Origin: Crotalaria pallida
Lineage: Eukaryota > Streptophyta > Magnoliopsida > Fabales > Fabaceae
Direction of reading: 5' to 3'
Assembly (NCBI GenBank): GCA_037953625.1
Contig: CM075655.1
Coordinates: 77,465,501-77,529,500, forward strand
DNA length: 64,000 nucleotides
Position numbers and translations under genes: made by a program. Below the pieces are notes generated by a model. The model saw nothing but the letters and a program-made list of their open reading frames with translations. It did not search any database and was not told the origin of the DNA. Each line of letters begins with the position of its first letter. Within the stretch, counting starts at the first letter, position 1. Positions 21,639-33,035 of this stretch are shown here, piece after piece.

Positions 21639-22894
21639 CATTAATAACAAAATCATCCCTTTTAGATATAATCTTTCGCAAGAAAGATCATACGACAGGT
21701 CTTTAAGTTAGATGAACTTGAAGATAGGGTAATTATCACTATCAGACTGAGTTAGATAGTCAAGTTCTAGAGACATTTCCGTTGGGGAGACAAAGATTTG
21801 TCCTATCCCGGTGGTTGTTAATCTCTCTAGCCAAAACTGATCTTTCCCTTTCTGTAGTGTCCACAGATATTATCACATCCAACTGTGATAAGGGTTTTGA
21901 TCACAGAAAGATTGGAGTTGAACTTCCAACAGGATATTGATATTCTCAAACGATTAGATTAACGTAATCGAAAAACATTTGTCCACGTTAATTCAGATCA
22001 AATGAAGAGATAGGCTCGGGTTGTCTACGTTAGGATCACACTCAACTCTCATCTCAGCCGGTGAATTCTTCTTGTGCTGGATTCATACATTTCTTTCTCA
22101 CCTTTTCCTTCAAGACAATTCGGTGAATAATACTCCAGCTTCCTACAATCGAAATTTACTATTCCCTTAGGTACATCACAACTAAACTCCAAGTGATGTG
22201 CCTCACAGTTTTCACCTTGAGATGGACAAATGTTTCCTACCCTATTTCCTCCTCAGTCACTTTTCTACAATCGAGGATTCCTTAACCTTGGTATTTTAGT
22301 GGTTGATATTCTCCTATTTAATTTTCCTATTTCTCCAGTTGGGCCTGTATTTCATCATTCTTTCTCTTATTCTGAACTCAAACATTTCTCGCATGAAATT
22401 CATGTACTTTCCCATAGTCCTGATACGTGCTTACCAACATCGAGAAATTCCTTATTCCTTGATAGTTGATAGCTAACTTGGGTTCGAACATAATCTATTC
22501 TTGAAGTGCTTGCCTTTGGATCTCTCCTCTAGATTGTCCTAGACAACACTTCCTAAATCCCTTACTTCCATAATATATTTTCTAATATCCATAATCACAG
22601 ACTTTGGTTCTAAAGATTAAATCTCTTTTGTTTCTTCATAGAGATCTAACTCCTTTTTCCTCAAAAGTTAACTTCTCTTTCTTCTCTTCATCTTCTGGTG
22701 GTAATTCACGAATCCGATTCAGGAATTCGTTGGTGATTGGCAACATTCCCAATCCAATACTTAGAGGGTTCCTCTTGGGTTACCCGACTTAGGTTTCTGA
22801 ATTCCTCAATCAGAATAACCTCCTTAACCATCATTGAGCTCACAAGAATAGCCTATCAACTCAAATCGTCGGCAACTATGTTTGTTATACCAGG
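21639..22894 (-). other. RE-C internal region, no readable coding
   Basis: Probably decayed 3' part of pol plus the 3' untranslated part. No integrase motif could be read with confidence. Confidence 0.4.
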
Positions 22895-24333
22895 ATGAAG
22901 CTCAAAGCCATAATCTTTAAGAAACTCCATCCATCGCCTTTATCTTACATTCAACTCTTCCTCTTCTTATTGTCATTCATACTTTCGAACTCCAAACTTG
23001 TTCATGAATTACAACCTTCTTATTATAGTACCTATTGTCTCTTTTGCATCATTCAGCTCAATTCTCTACCTTCTCCGATTTGGAGTAGCTCCTTAATTTC
23101 ACCTCTCGATTAATCGACAAGTATTATGATTCAATCCTCTTAAATCAATTTCAATGATGAATCAAGGCATTAAGTTATTTTACCACCTTAAATCCTTCTT
23201 CAAATTTTAAATTAGATGGTTGACATTGAGTTTGGATTGGAGGAAGATGGTTATCGATACCAAAAGTTCCTTCACAATTTACATAAATGTTTATTTTAGA
23301 CTTTCAGCTTCTAACCGGTTACAAGAAAATCTAACCGGTTATGAAGTATAGTTTTAGAAATAAAACCAAAGGACTTTTAAAAACCATTTTCTTTACATCG
23401 TCCAATCCAACTCAAAATAGGATTTGATCATAATCTAATACCTTGATTCCAACTGAATTCATAACTGAAATGATTTAAATCATAGTCTACTCACAATTTC
23501 CATAATTCCTCTTGGACTAATCATATTATGTTGGGGTATAATCCATCATCACCCCACCATAATTAAACAACATCCTATCATACAATACCATCAGTTGATC
23601 TTTCCAAGTCAACTTGATCAAAGGCCATGCGATCTTAGAAAATCCTTAAATACTCCGGCGATAGTACCCAGCCAGCCCTAAGGACTTCTTACTTTAAAGA
23701 TCACATGCCCTGCGAACTTAGCTTCGCTCAACCAAAACTCATCTTTGGTGAGCTTAGCACATAACTACTCCTCCGGATTCTCAGGATAAACCACAAACGT
23801 ATCCAAATATAACTTAAAGGTCCCGTTCTTATAATCCATAAAAGAACAGGTGCATTAGTCAATCTGAATGGCATTATTTTCTACTCATAATGTCCGTATC
23901 GAGATTAAAATGCAGTCTCAAGTGTATCCCTGCCTCGAATCCTGATTTGGGATTAATCCAACCTCCAACCAATCTTAGAAAACACTTAGACTCCTTTAAC
24001 CATGTCCAACCAATTCTTTTAACAACTTCTCTACGTGTTTCTCTCATTTGACCATTCCCGATGATACCATATCGTAAGGGTAGTAGAGAGAGAATCAGCT
24101 TCAAGAATTAACTTGATTCCAAACTCTATCTCTTTGCTCAAGGGTGAACCTAACATCCTTTCTTGAGACCCAGATTTCTTTAACCCCCTATTTCCTTCAC
24201 TGCTGCCCAGAAGGAGACACATGGGTCCATTGGATTCCAGATGTGAAACATGGGAATTCCAATACAGGGTTGTTCTATCGTCATTAATCATGATAATTTG
24301 ATCCTTCAATTCCCAAACCGTGCTTAAGATCAA
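22895..24333 (-). pseudogene. pol: RE-C pol remnant (RT and RNase H pieces), heavily disrupted
   Basis: Minus-strand pieces resemble Ty3/gypsy pol in the right order. The start of the RT region (EIEFGIKLI) lies in the 24333-24031 frame. An RT-like SRYGHYE piece lies near 23900, followed by a stop. A short RNase H-end segment (RRWMEFLKDYGFELH) lies near 22930. Stops and frameshifts separate them, and no recognisable gag precedes them. It cannot encode a working enzyme. Because the LTRs are still nearly identical, the decay probably predates the last transposition. Confidence 0.75.
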
Positions 24334-24929
24334 ATGAAATCATGACACAGGTAGATAGACAAAGTCCAATACCTTAATAGAATGATTCAGACATACCTTG
24401 GAAACCACTACAAGATGATTTGTAGGATTCTCTGCTTTGAGATAGCCGATTGGATAAAGCATATAGCAACTTTGATCACTACCCTTATCCGAAAGGAACA
24501 AAATAAAGGATAGCTTTAGAGTTTAACAAACTCAACAAGGTTGATCTTTAAGAAGATCACTGCCCTACACTCGGTCTGAAAAGTTGATTGACTTTAACAC
24601 GAGTGAGGGTAAAGACTCCTCCTCAGAGTCGAGGACTCAACTACCACTCCTTAAAATTTCCTCATCACTGGTTCTATGAGAATGGAATAAACCAACACTA
24701 TGGTTTTGGGTTTTCAACATATCTAAAGAGAAGCATACGACTATCATACTTCTATTTAGACTTCATAGAACACTTCTTAATAGCAGAATAAACTACTTAT
24801 CTAGAGCCATTTCCCATAACCTTAGCTCTAGTTTGGAAGTATATGAAAGCATACTTCCCAAGAAACGTTGTAGATATCGATGACCAGCGTATTGGACCAC
24901 ACACCCAAGGACCAAGAGTCAGGACCATT
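24334..24929 (-). other. RE-C 5' internal region without recognisable gag
   Basis: Only about 600 bp separate the PBS from the first pol-like sequence, too short for the roughly 1-kb gag seen in RE-A, RE-B and RE-E. No zinc-knuckle pattern was found. Confidence 0.5.
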
Positions 24930-24941
24930 GCTCTGATACCA
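24930..24941 (-). other. RE-C primer binding site
   Basis: TGGTATCAGAGC on the minus strand, six bases inside the 5' LTR edge at 24948; a perfect initiator-Met-type site. Confidence 0.9.
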
Positions 24942-24947
24942 TTAAAG

Positions 24948-25937
24948 TGTAACACTCCTTGTATATCATCTTACTCTATAAGAAAAGTAAGAAGTTTATG
25001 AAAACTTGGACTTGTTATCGTTGGAAAAAGATCTGAAAATAATAATTTTCCTTTCCCTTGAAAATTCCTTTTCACAAACACTTGATTAGTAATGAGGTTG
25101 ACTGACAAAATCAGAGTTTGCGGAAACATAGTAAAATCATCATGTTATACCCCAAAATATATCAAGTGTAACAAGTCCATTAATACCAAATAGGTGTAAT
25201 TATGAAACTGAATTCCTCTTATGATACCTTTTTCAAAATATGTATCATATAAATTCTATTAAAAATAGATTTGTTATAGAGCTGGTCACTGGTCCTTTGT
25301 CCAAACATCCTTTTGGTCGGATCCTCGATATCTGCACCATGGGTTCCCAACCCACACTTTCTATACTCTGCATTCATCTAAGGAACATCTCCTTTTACTG
25401 ATTCTTGTGCAAGCTAGATGCACGATCAACACCTAATAAGGGCATGGGGGTTAGCTATACATATTCGAATCATAACAAATCATACGATACATAATCATAT
25501 GAGCACACCCGGTTAATCATAACAATTCTTTCAATGCAGGTGGCATGATGCATGATTTCCTTCCACAACTGAGGCCTCTAAAAGTCCATCTTGGACGTCC
25601 ATCCAATACACCGTTGTGTTCCCGGAACACCGACATTCGTTCCCAGAACGTAATGCCGAACCATACTTGGATAATACGCATCACTCCTAGAGTGTGCACC
25701 ACGTTCCCAGAACGTGTAGCAAACCATACTTGGAATAATAAGCACCACTCCCAGAATGTGCACCACGTTCCCAGAACGCATACATTCCCAGAACGCATAA
25801 AAACCAGGTCACGGACACTGGCCACATATCTATAATGTGTCATCAAGTAGGTTGCATATCAATGTGTTCCCAGAACACTAACATACGTTCCCAGAACGTA
25901 TAAAACCAGGTCCCAGACACTGGCCACATATCTATAG
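24948..25937 (-). repeat. RE-C 5' LTR, truncated
   Basis: Aligns to 17916-18940 with very few differences, then breaks at about 25937 inside the hairpin-array region. Confidence 0.88.
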
Positions 25938-28390
25938 TGTAGTGAGGAATGCCAAATTGAGTGTAGTGAGGAATGCCAAATTGAGAAACATCGGATTGAA
26001 GAATGTTGGATTGAAGTCTTTTGTCACTCCTCTCAAAATGGGCTTTGTTGAGCGTTAAGGGCCGACCTCTGTCTTCCTTAAATATGATTCTAAATGTACG
26101 AGTTATCAAAAACGGCACGTTGTCGAGGGTCTGGCACAGTTGGCACATGTATTGAGGAATGCCAAATTGAGAAACGTCGGATTGAAGAATGTTGGATTGA
26201 AGTCTTTTGTCACTCCTCTCAAAATGGGCTTTGTTGAGCGTTAAGGGCCGACCTCTGTCTTCCTTAAATATGATTCTGAATGTACGAGTTATCAAAGAGG
26301 GCACATTGTCGAGGGTCTGGCACAGTTGGCACATGTATTCGAAGCAGGGAGCCGAAGACAGACTTCTCTATGCTCGGAACACAAGCTTCAAGAGGGGAAC
26401 TCAGCGCGGGGGTCCTCGCTCTTCACTCGGAGCACAAGCTTCAAGAGGAGAACTCGGCACGGGGGTTCTCGCCATCACCACTAGATTCCAAAAAGAGTAA
26501 CATTATTGTATTTGCGATACTCGAAAAATTATCCCTCCATTAATGGGGATCTCGGAATGGGTTATTCAGCCGCTCGCGCCATCATACGTGTATCTCGCAT
26601 ATGCGCACAAAAATAATAATTAATTAGTTATTGTTGTTCAAGGTTGACAATTTATAACCATTAAATAAGAATAATGACGATTATCGGCTAAGATAGAATG
26701 TATTATCGGTATAAAAGTAGTATGATTTTAAAAATATCATACGAAATAAACATGATCATGACAATTATTGGGAATTAAATGCCCGAAAATATCATACGTG
26801 TTCAGCCTTGTGCCTTGTCCGTATGCTATTCCTTCAAACTGCTGCATCAGTTTCAAAGGAAAGCTACTCCACATTGCAGCTGGGTTGCGCATGAAGGAAA
26901 CTAGAGGGTAGTACCAGATATGCGGTGGATGATGACGGCGCAAGCACCAATCGCTATTGGACCTGAATGGTGTGATTCGCTCACCGCCATGAATATGCAA
27001 AGCGACGTGGTCAAGAACATGCGATCTGGGTAGAGAGGTTACTCCTTCCTTTCTTTTCATGGTCGATACAACCATGGCATCTTTATTCTGACTTGAGATT
27101 TTAATGGTTGGGTGCGACTGTGATGTTGATGGAAGCCTGGACTCAATACCGTGGCCTTTTAAATTCAGCCACGGTCGGGAAAGCATCCGTGAAGCCTGAA
27201 GGTGATGATGTCACAATGCAATCGGAGACTTTGAGAACGACGAGGTCGTGTTGACCGAACCAATTGATGAGAGGTTCAATTGCATCTTTGGTTGTGCTGA
27301 GCCCTTGGAAGGGATGGATGGACTCTAATCTATTGAGTCCCTGGAATGGATCAGATGCAGCAGTGCAAGACAAGTGATGGTGGAAGAATAGAGCAGAACA
27401 AGCGATGATGGGACAGCAACGCTGCGCTCGTCGGGATCGATGGCGGCGATGGTCATAGTGAATGTGGCAGAGATGGTAGCAGACGCAACAGTGGGAGCTT
27501 GCGTCGGTGGTGGCAGACATGGGACCAAGACCGAGGAATGGTGGAGGTGTCGCTGCCGTGTCCTGCATACCTCGGAGTGGTTCACCATGGGTCAAGAGGC
27601 CGCTTCCTTGTCTTACGATCTGAGGCCTTCAGAGACCGAGGTTCAAGATCGCTATTCGATATCGCCTTGTTGTACATGCACCGCCATCTATCTTGTTGAT
27701 GATGGCGGTTCGAAATCTTGTTCCGAATCCAAGGCACCGTTGCCACCGTGGGTCCCGTTTCGTTTGCGGTTGATGCGCCGCCATATCCTGTGTTCGTTTG
27801 TAGTTGACGCTTCGGGGCTCTCAAATAACAGACTTGAACCCTCACGGATTTGCTTCAATCTTTGAACATATTGATTTGCTTCACGGATGTCACCATGATG
27901 TTATTAACTTTCTTCGTCTTCTTCATCCTAGTTGAACATGGGTGGGGTTAGTAATTTAACCTCCCCACAGACGGCGCCAATGTAGTGTCCCGGTATTGAT
28001 TGAACTACACGATGTGTTTTTGGGTTGTTGCAGCTGACGAGGGTGACCCCGGTCCTACGTACCCCTAGTGATAAAGGGATCAAGCCACACGTAGTTCTTG
28101 AGAGTATGGATGAGAGAACATAACTTAGCCCTCATAGCCTTGTGGTTCTTATAGGGGATTACCTGTTAGGTGTGTTGTGTGTAACCCTAGCTTAGTTGGG
28201 CTGGGCCTGTTGGTAGGCTCTTAAGTCTAATCCATCACAAAAACGTTGAAATCTTGTTTTGTGTGTCACATTTAGAGTTGGTTTACTTGGCGCGAAACTA
28301 AAGATCACTTCTTCCCGGTGGGGTAGCAATCTAGTGCTCTTGCCCGTTGGGGTATTGCTTTCCTTAGTCTCGTCATTCATCCACTTCTAA
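25938..28390 (-). mobile_element. D1: truncated copy of small LTR element D
   Basis: The minus-strand 5' LTR starts (plus view) TGTAGTGTCCCGG at 27981; its PBS TTGGCGCCGTCTGTGG lies at 27980 downward; internal sequence follows to 25938. Blocks match D2: LTR 27981-28200 to 61785-62000, internal 26965-27035 to 61022-61090, and 25961-26340 to 59100/60170. The 3' LTR is missing. Two direct copies of a ~185-bp block lie at about 25960-26140 and 26145-26335. Frames at 26737-27865 on both strands have no recognised domain. The right LTR edge is diverged, so the end near 28390 is approximate. Confidence 0.65.
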
Positions 28391-28727
28391 ATATGACTCG
28401 TTAATTTCCACAAGATTTTCAGGTTTTGCATGGTAATTTTAACATACTTAAATGAACTTAGAAAAGATTTTCAAATGCTTACCATGCTTCTCGAAAGAAA
28501 TCGTCAGATGCTAATCGCGTCCCTCAAATATCTCAGTCTAGCCTAAGAGAATCTAGAGTACTTACCATACTAGACTTCGTAACTATTTCTATTACCATGC
28601 TAGTAATGATACTCACTAAATCAGAAAGCAGTTCTATTTCTATTTCAAGTTACTCGCTTGATGAGTAACTACAGGAGTAATGAGTTACTCCCTTCAGGCC
28701 GAGGAAAAACTGCTCTGATACCAAAAA
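28391..28727 (-). other. RE-G internal 5' segment with PBS
   Basis: Minus strand from 28727: a perfect TGGTATCAGAGC (28723-28712), then CAGTTTTTCCTCGGCC and a stretch that parallels the leader of RE-A after its PBS. It is cut by D1 before any gag is reached. Confidence 0.75.
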
Positions 28728-29121
28728 TGTAACACTTAGAATAATTACCCATAATATTAAAATAGTGGCTTGAAAAATTTTGTTGAAAACCACTTGATTA
28801 GTTTCAACTCATATAAAAACTCAATTCGGTTGTTTAGTTGTAAAACTTCTCCGTAAAACCGAACGGAGTTTCCTATGTTTGAATAACATTTCCGAAATAC
28901 TACCTTAACCTGAAAATAGATCAAAAAGCAGATTTAAATTCATCAGAGGCCAGCAGGGCCCAAAATATTGTTTATTCCACTCAATACATTGTTTCAAAAA
29001 AAATACAAACAATTTCTCAAACTCTTAGTTTTCCAAAAAGACAAAGTAATTGAAATACAATAAAACTTCCCAAAATAACCAATGACCAATAGGTGGTCGC
29101 TAATTACTATATACATTCCAC

Positions 29122-29170
29122 GTGGTGGAATGTACTCCTGCTCGGCAAGACTTGTGTATGCTCCTTCGGT
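29122..29170 (-). other. Micro reading frame in RE-G LTR
   Basis: Minus strand: TTTTTACAG acceptor-like end, then a frame TEGAYTSLAEQEYIPPRG that parallels the RE-A and RE-B micro frames (shared LAEQ-D/E-Y-x-P). The RE-A/B stop is not conserved here, so the frame runs on. Confidence 0.35.
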
Positions 29171-29767
29171 ACCTGTAAAAATATAGCAAGAAGGGTAGCA
29201 TTACACAGTACTAAGGAAAATAGCTTCTAAGAAGCATAGCAGAAAAACTAGGCCCTAGCACAATAAACATTATCTATTAACCTAATGTTTCCTTTTCAGG
29301 TAATTACATACAAGTTCATTTTCAATAAATTAAGCCCTATGTCCATACTACCTTCCTAGCAATCCTACATTCAACCTTAAATTACTTTTCAATTCCACTT
29401 GCATTAATATTTCCATATTCCCAATTCCATACTCATCAATTACCAACTCACGTACATATATCATTTATTAATTGGCTACAGATTGTAACACCCCAAATTT
29501 TCGCTTCCTGATGTAATATAATTGTGATTATTGAAAGATTAATTTATAATTACTTTCTTAATCATAATTATATTTCATAAATAAATTAAGTTTAGTATGA
29601 GTTAGTATTAGTAATTGCGAAAGTAGAAAAATATTGGAGCAAGAGAATAATATGTAAAAATAAGGTTTTTACATATTAGTCCCTGGAAAAGGACCTAGAA
29701 GCAATATTAGGAAGGTATTGGAGGGAAGGGGGCATTAAAATAAATATTTTTGAAAAACTGACCAGAA

Positions 29768-29797
29768 TACTCGAGTATTTATGGAAATACTCGAGTA
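29768..29797 (+). promoter_or_regulatory. TACTCGAGTA pair in F U3
   Basis: Two perfect decamers at 29768 and 29788, 20 bp apart, about 285-315 bp inside the LTR. A half-matching TAATCGAGTC follows at 29796. Confidence 0.7.
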
Positions 29798-29928
29798 ATC
29801 GAGTCAGTGGAGAACTCGTTAGTGCGGTTGATGAGTCAACCCACAACGAATCTCGTTTGTTGACACGAAGTCCACTTCAACCAAGCTTCATTGATGTTGT
29901 GTCGTCATGCATGAAGGTTTAATTCGTG

Positions 29929-29936
29929 TATAAATA
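29929..29936 (+). promoter_or_regulatory. TATA box of LTR F
   Basis: TATAAATA lies 132 bp after the U3 palindrome pair. A perfect 8-bp hairpin, ATCAACCA-TTT-TGGTTGAT (29953-29971), lies where transcription would start. Confidence 0.6.
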
Positions 29937-30843
29937 CTCGGTAATGGACTAAGATCAACCATTTTGGTTGATTCACTCTGAAAACCTTGGCTTAGGGTTT
30001 CTAATTTCGTGGTTTAATTCCTCGATCGTGTTTGAGAGTTAAAACGAGAGTGATACACCATTGTAAAGCTCACATCTCGAGCTTTACAAACATATAAAAA
30101 TCGTGAGTTAAGTTGCTGTGTGGAAGGAGAATCGAGGATCGAAAGGAGAGGGATTGTTGCTGCCAAACCAAGTTCCTGAGGTCTGGAAGCCTACTTGGAG
30201 CTCGGATTTTGGTAAGTTAATGAGTTCCCTGAATCTCAAATTCGTTTATACCTCTAGATTAAGTTGCAGAGAACAACTCCTAACCTCTTTCCCTAATTTT
30301 CAAAACGATTTTGCATGTTAAATCCTCTGGTTTTGGTGCTCTGTTCAAACTGTGGCTGCATGCAAAGGATTTTTGGGTTTGAGCATCTCCAGCCAATTTC
30401 TCTGCAATTTCAGAGTTGAGTCACGAATTTGAGGTAAGGGTGAAGCTATTAATTCACTAGAATAAGAGTATATTGTGTGGAATTAGGTTGAGAGTCAATG
30501 AATGACTCTATGGGCATAGTTTGAAATAGGTTTAAGGCTTGGAGGCCCTTCTGGACTTAACTGAAGGTTTGGACATGTTTATTTGGTCACATGCAAGGTG
30601 TACCAATGCTGAAAATGGAATGGATATATGTAGAATTGGAATTGGTATGTTAAGTTGTGGAAAAATGCATTTTTATGCATAATTATTGATAATCTGTGAT
30701 TCAGTGTTAAATGTTGTTAATTTGGTGTTGGAACATGTTTAAAATGTGTAAGGTAAGCTATATTGATCTTTGGTTTGGACTGGAATGGACTATAATCGAA
30801 ATTGGTATGTTAAAACTTGATTTTAGTGCTGTCTGTCTGCAAA

Positions 30844-31139
30844 CACTCGAGTATTATGGGTAATACTCGAGTATTTTGCCTGTTTTGGGAAATCAATTTT
30901 CTGGAAAACTCGAGAACACTCGAGTATTCATATAGAACACTCGAGTATTCTGGAAATTTTTTTTAAGTATATTTTTGGAAATGAAAGAACACTCGAGTCT
31001 TGCCTGGGACACTCGAGTATATGGTTGAATCTTTGAAAATTTAGTTCTGGAAACAAAGAACACTCGAGTACCAGGAGGAACACTCGAGTACTTTGATAAA
31101 TTAAGAAAACACTCAAGTCTGGAGAAGTTTACTCGAGTA
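30844..31139 (+). repeat. Second ACTCGAGTA cluster in LTR F, 20-bp pairs
   Basis: ACTCGAGTA-type decamers start at 30844/30864, 30917/30938, 30990/31010, 31061/31081 and 31110/31130 (a half-mutated copy is at 30907). Pair spacing is 20 bp in four cases and 21 bp in one. Confidence 0.8.
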
Positions 31140-31396
31140 TTTTTGGATCAGGACAGAAATGCAATTTCACTTTTAACATACCTAATGGGATATCGATTAA
31201 GATCAATTATGCTTATGGGAAAAAGTGCCATGTTCCAATAAAAGGACTGGGAAATTATTAACAACAGTTTAACCCACTGAAGGAATAATATTGGATGCAC
31301 ATAATAAGATTATTGGTTAATCTTGGTGTATAATTTTTATGTGCATACATGCATGGTGTAAGGTTGGGGATAATTCGGTGGTAACTGGCTCGATGA

Positions 31397-31498
31397 CACA
31401 TTTTGGTAATGTGGGCAGCATTTGGGAATGCTGTTACGTCTTGGTGACGTTGTGTGCACACTATCCGAGCAGTTCCACAATACATGTTGGTCATGTAT
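31397..31498 (+). repeat. LTR F hairpin array: TTGGT or TGGG loops, changing stems
   Basis: CACATT-TTGGT-AATGTG (31397-31413), CAGCATT-TGGG-AATGCTG (31416-31433), ACGTC-TTGGT-GACGT (31436-31450), ATACATG-TTGGT-CATGTAT (31480-31498). Loops are near-constant, stems unrelated but perfectly paired; the first three start 19-20 bp apart. Confidence 0.8.
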
Positions 31499-31706
31499 GC
31501 GAATTATTGGAATGAACGTTCAATGGACAATGGAACTGGGAGACATGCATCATTGCTCATAATTAATGGTATTAATATAAATGGAATACATTCATCTGCA
31601 TTTACCTTTGCATTCGATATTTGTAACTGGCTATTGTTACATGTTTTATTTATTCTTATTCGATTATGTGAATTATGTGCTTACCCCTTATTGCCCATGT
31701 TAGGTG

Positions 31707-32192
31707 ATGGCATGCTATCTAGCTTGCATCGAGTTGCGCCTGCTCCCTAGCGGAGTGTGGTACTACGAGGACCATCGAGCCACATTTGAGGGTGAGGTGG
31801 AGGTGACTCTGTATCACCCCAACCCCTTGGCTCGTGTCCGTCCTCGTAGGTTTCGCATCCCTATTATCTATACTTTGCATGTACCCCCTTTCTATACTTA
31901 TCATGGACCACCCCCGACTCGACCTGCTCGTCGCTTCCACTCTTTCCGTTTTCGAGCTGCTACTAGATCTCACCCCTCTGCTTCTCGAGTGATTCGAGAG
32001 GAGACTCCTATACCTAGTCCGATGAGTCCGGTTCATGGAACACCCTCAGCGGACCCAGTGCCCAGTGGTGGGATACCCACTCAGTCGGAGGAGGTAGAGG
32101 AGGACCCGGAGGAGGGCGATGGTGAGGATGAGCCAGTCGAGCACTCCACTGGGAGCCAGTGGGGAGTTGGGGATCCACCAGGTGATGCATAG
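31707..32192 (+). CDS. LTR-encoded open reading frame of F (161 aa), unknown function
   Basis: ATG at 31707 follows an acceptor-like CCCATGTTAG; the frame ends with TAG at 32190-32192. The first ~60 residues hold a charged block with FEGEVEVTLYHPNP and RPRRFRIPIIY. The rest is Pro/Arg-rich, then strongly acidic (about residues 130-150, many E/D). The N-terminal block is shared with the frame on the minus strand of both RE-E LTRs (35802-35990, 52885-53073). Of 33 aligned codons from FEGEV onward, 13 differ synonymously and 7 by conservative replacement, as expected if protein was under selection. I recognise no family, signal peptide or membrane span. It lies inside a solo LTR, so current expression is doubtful. 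Confidence 0.55.
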   Translation: MACYLACIELRLLPSGVWYYEDHRATFEGEVEVTLYHPNPLARVRPRRFRIPIIYTLHVPPFYTYHGPPPTRPARRFHSFRFRAATRSHPSASRVIREETPIPSPMSPVHGTPSADPVPSGGIPTQSEEVEEDPEEGDGEDEPVEHSTGSQWGVGDPPGDA

Positions 32193-32894
32193 TATAGATG
32201 ATTAGGATGTGGGACGGGTGCAACAGCTGCTGGAAACTTTGGAGATCATGCTATGGAGGAGGATCACTGGACAACCATTGGAGATTTCACATTTTGCTCT
32301 ATATATATATATTGTACATATTTTTGAGAGATCTCAGTGAGGTGGTCTTATCTTTAGTTTATATTATGGACTTTTATTTTCATAACACCTGCTATCTCGA
32401 CTTTGACTTGGTTGTATATGACTTTTATGGATGATGATATATATATATACCTACTCTTTTCCTATAAATAGTTTATGAATGTGAAGTATCAAGTCAAGGT
32501 CACTATTTCCGCTTACTTTGATAATTACGGTATTTTGCTATAATAAGAAATGTTTTCATAAATGATTCTGGAAAGATTTTTAATAACCACAAATAAACAC
32601 CAAGTTATTCTATAAGAGCTTTACGAAAGAATTTTTAATTATATCTCTACTCGAGCAAGTCCATATACCCTATTCTAATATCAAAGAGAGTATTTCTTTA
32701 TAATAAAGTAGTAGAATTTTGAAGGAGTGTGACACAGGTTCATCACAACTAGCAAAGCTCAACACATCACTATTCATTCCCAAAATATCCTTTGGTTTCT
32801 CAATTCAATGTTTTCCGCTTCATTCTTAATCATTATTTTCATAAAGCCTTTTATTCTCTTTTCTTCCATTAAATTCACATTTCTCTTTCTATTT

Positions 32895-33035
32895 GTCCCG
32901 GTCACGACCTACTGCGTCCGCACTAACGTGCAGGTCATGACTTATTGCGTCCGGATATATTTCACTTTCATCTTTTCCCCCGGTCACGACCTACTGCGTC
33001 CGCACTCACGTGCAGTCACGTCTTACTGCGTCTGG
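32895..33035 (-). repeat. RE-G LTR short repeat array
   Basis: GGTCACGACCTACTGCGTCC recurs with variants three to four times (about 32900, 32933, 32982, 33014), separated by GCAC-TAAC-GTGC and GCAC-TCAC-GTGC hairpins. Confidence 0.7.

Larger units (their letters stand above)
17916..25937 (-). mobile_element. RE-C: Ty3/gypsy-type element with decayed pol, truncated at its 5' LTR
   Basis: Minus-strand order: 5' LTR (24948-25937, incomplete), PBS, degenerate internal region, pre-PPT hairpin and PPT, then 3' LTR (21236 back to 17916). The sequence past 25937 is a different element (D1), so the far end of the 5' LTR is lost and the target duplication cannot be tested. The LTR stretches that can be compared differ at only a few sites, whereas pol is full of stops and frameshifts. 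Confidence 0.85.
29484..32734 (+). repeat. Solo LTR F (3251 bp) inserted in RE-G LTR
   Basis: It starts TGTAACACCCC at 29484 and ends GTGTGACA at 32734. Flanks are cagat (29479-29483) and caggt (32735-32739), a 5-bp duplication with one mismatch. RE-G LTR sequence continues on both sides. No PBS or PPT lies next to it, so this is a solo LTR left by LTR-LTR recombination. Confidence 0.8.

Noticed and set aside
26737..27865. GC-rich frames up to 150 codons in D1
   Set aside because: Overlap on both strands, no domain, and not conserved as protein with the related part of D2.
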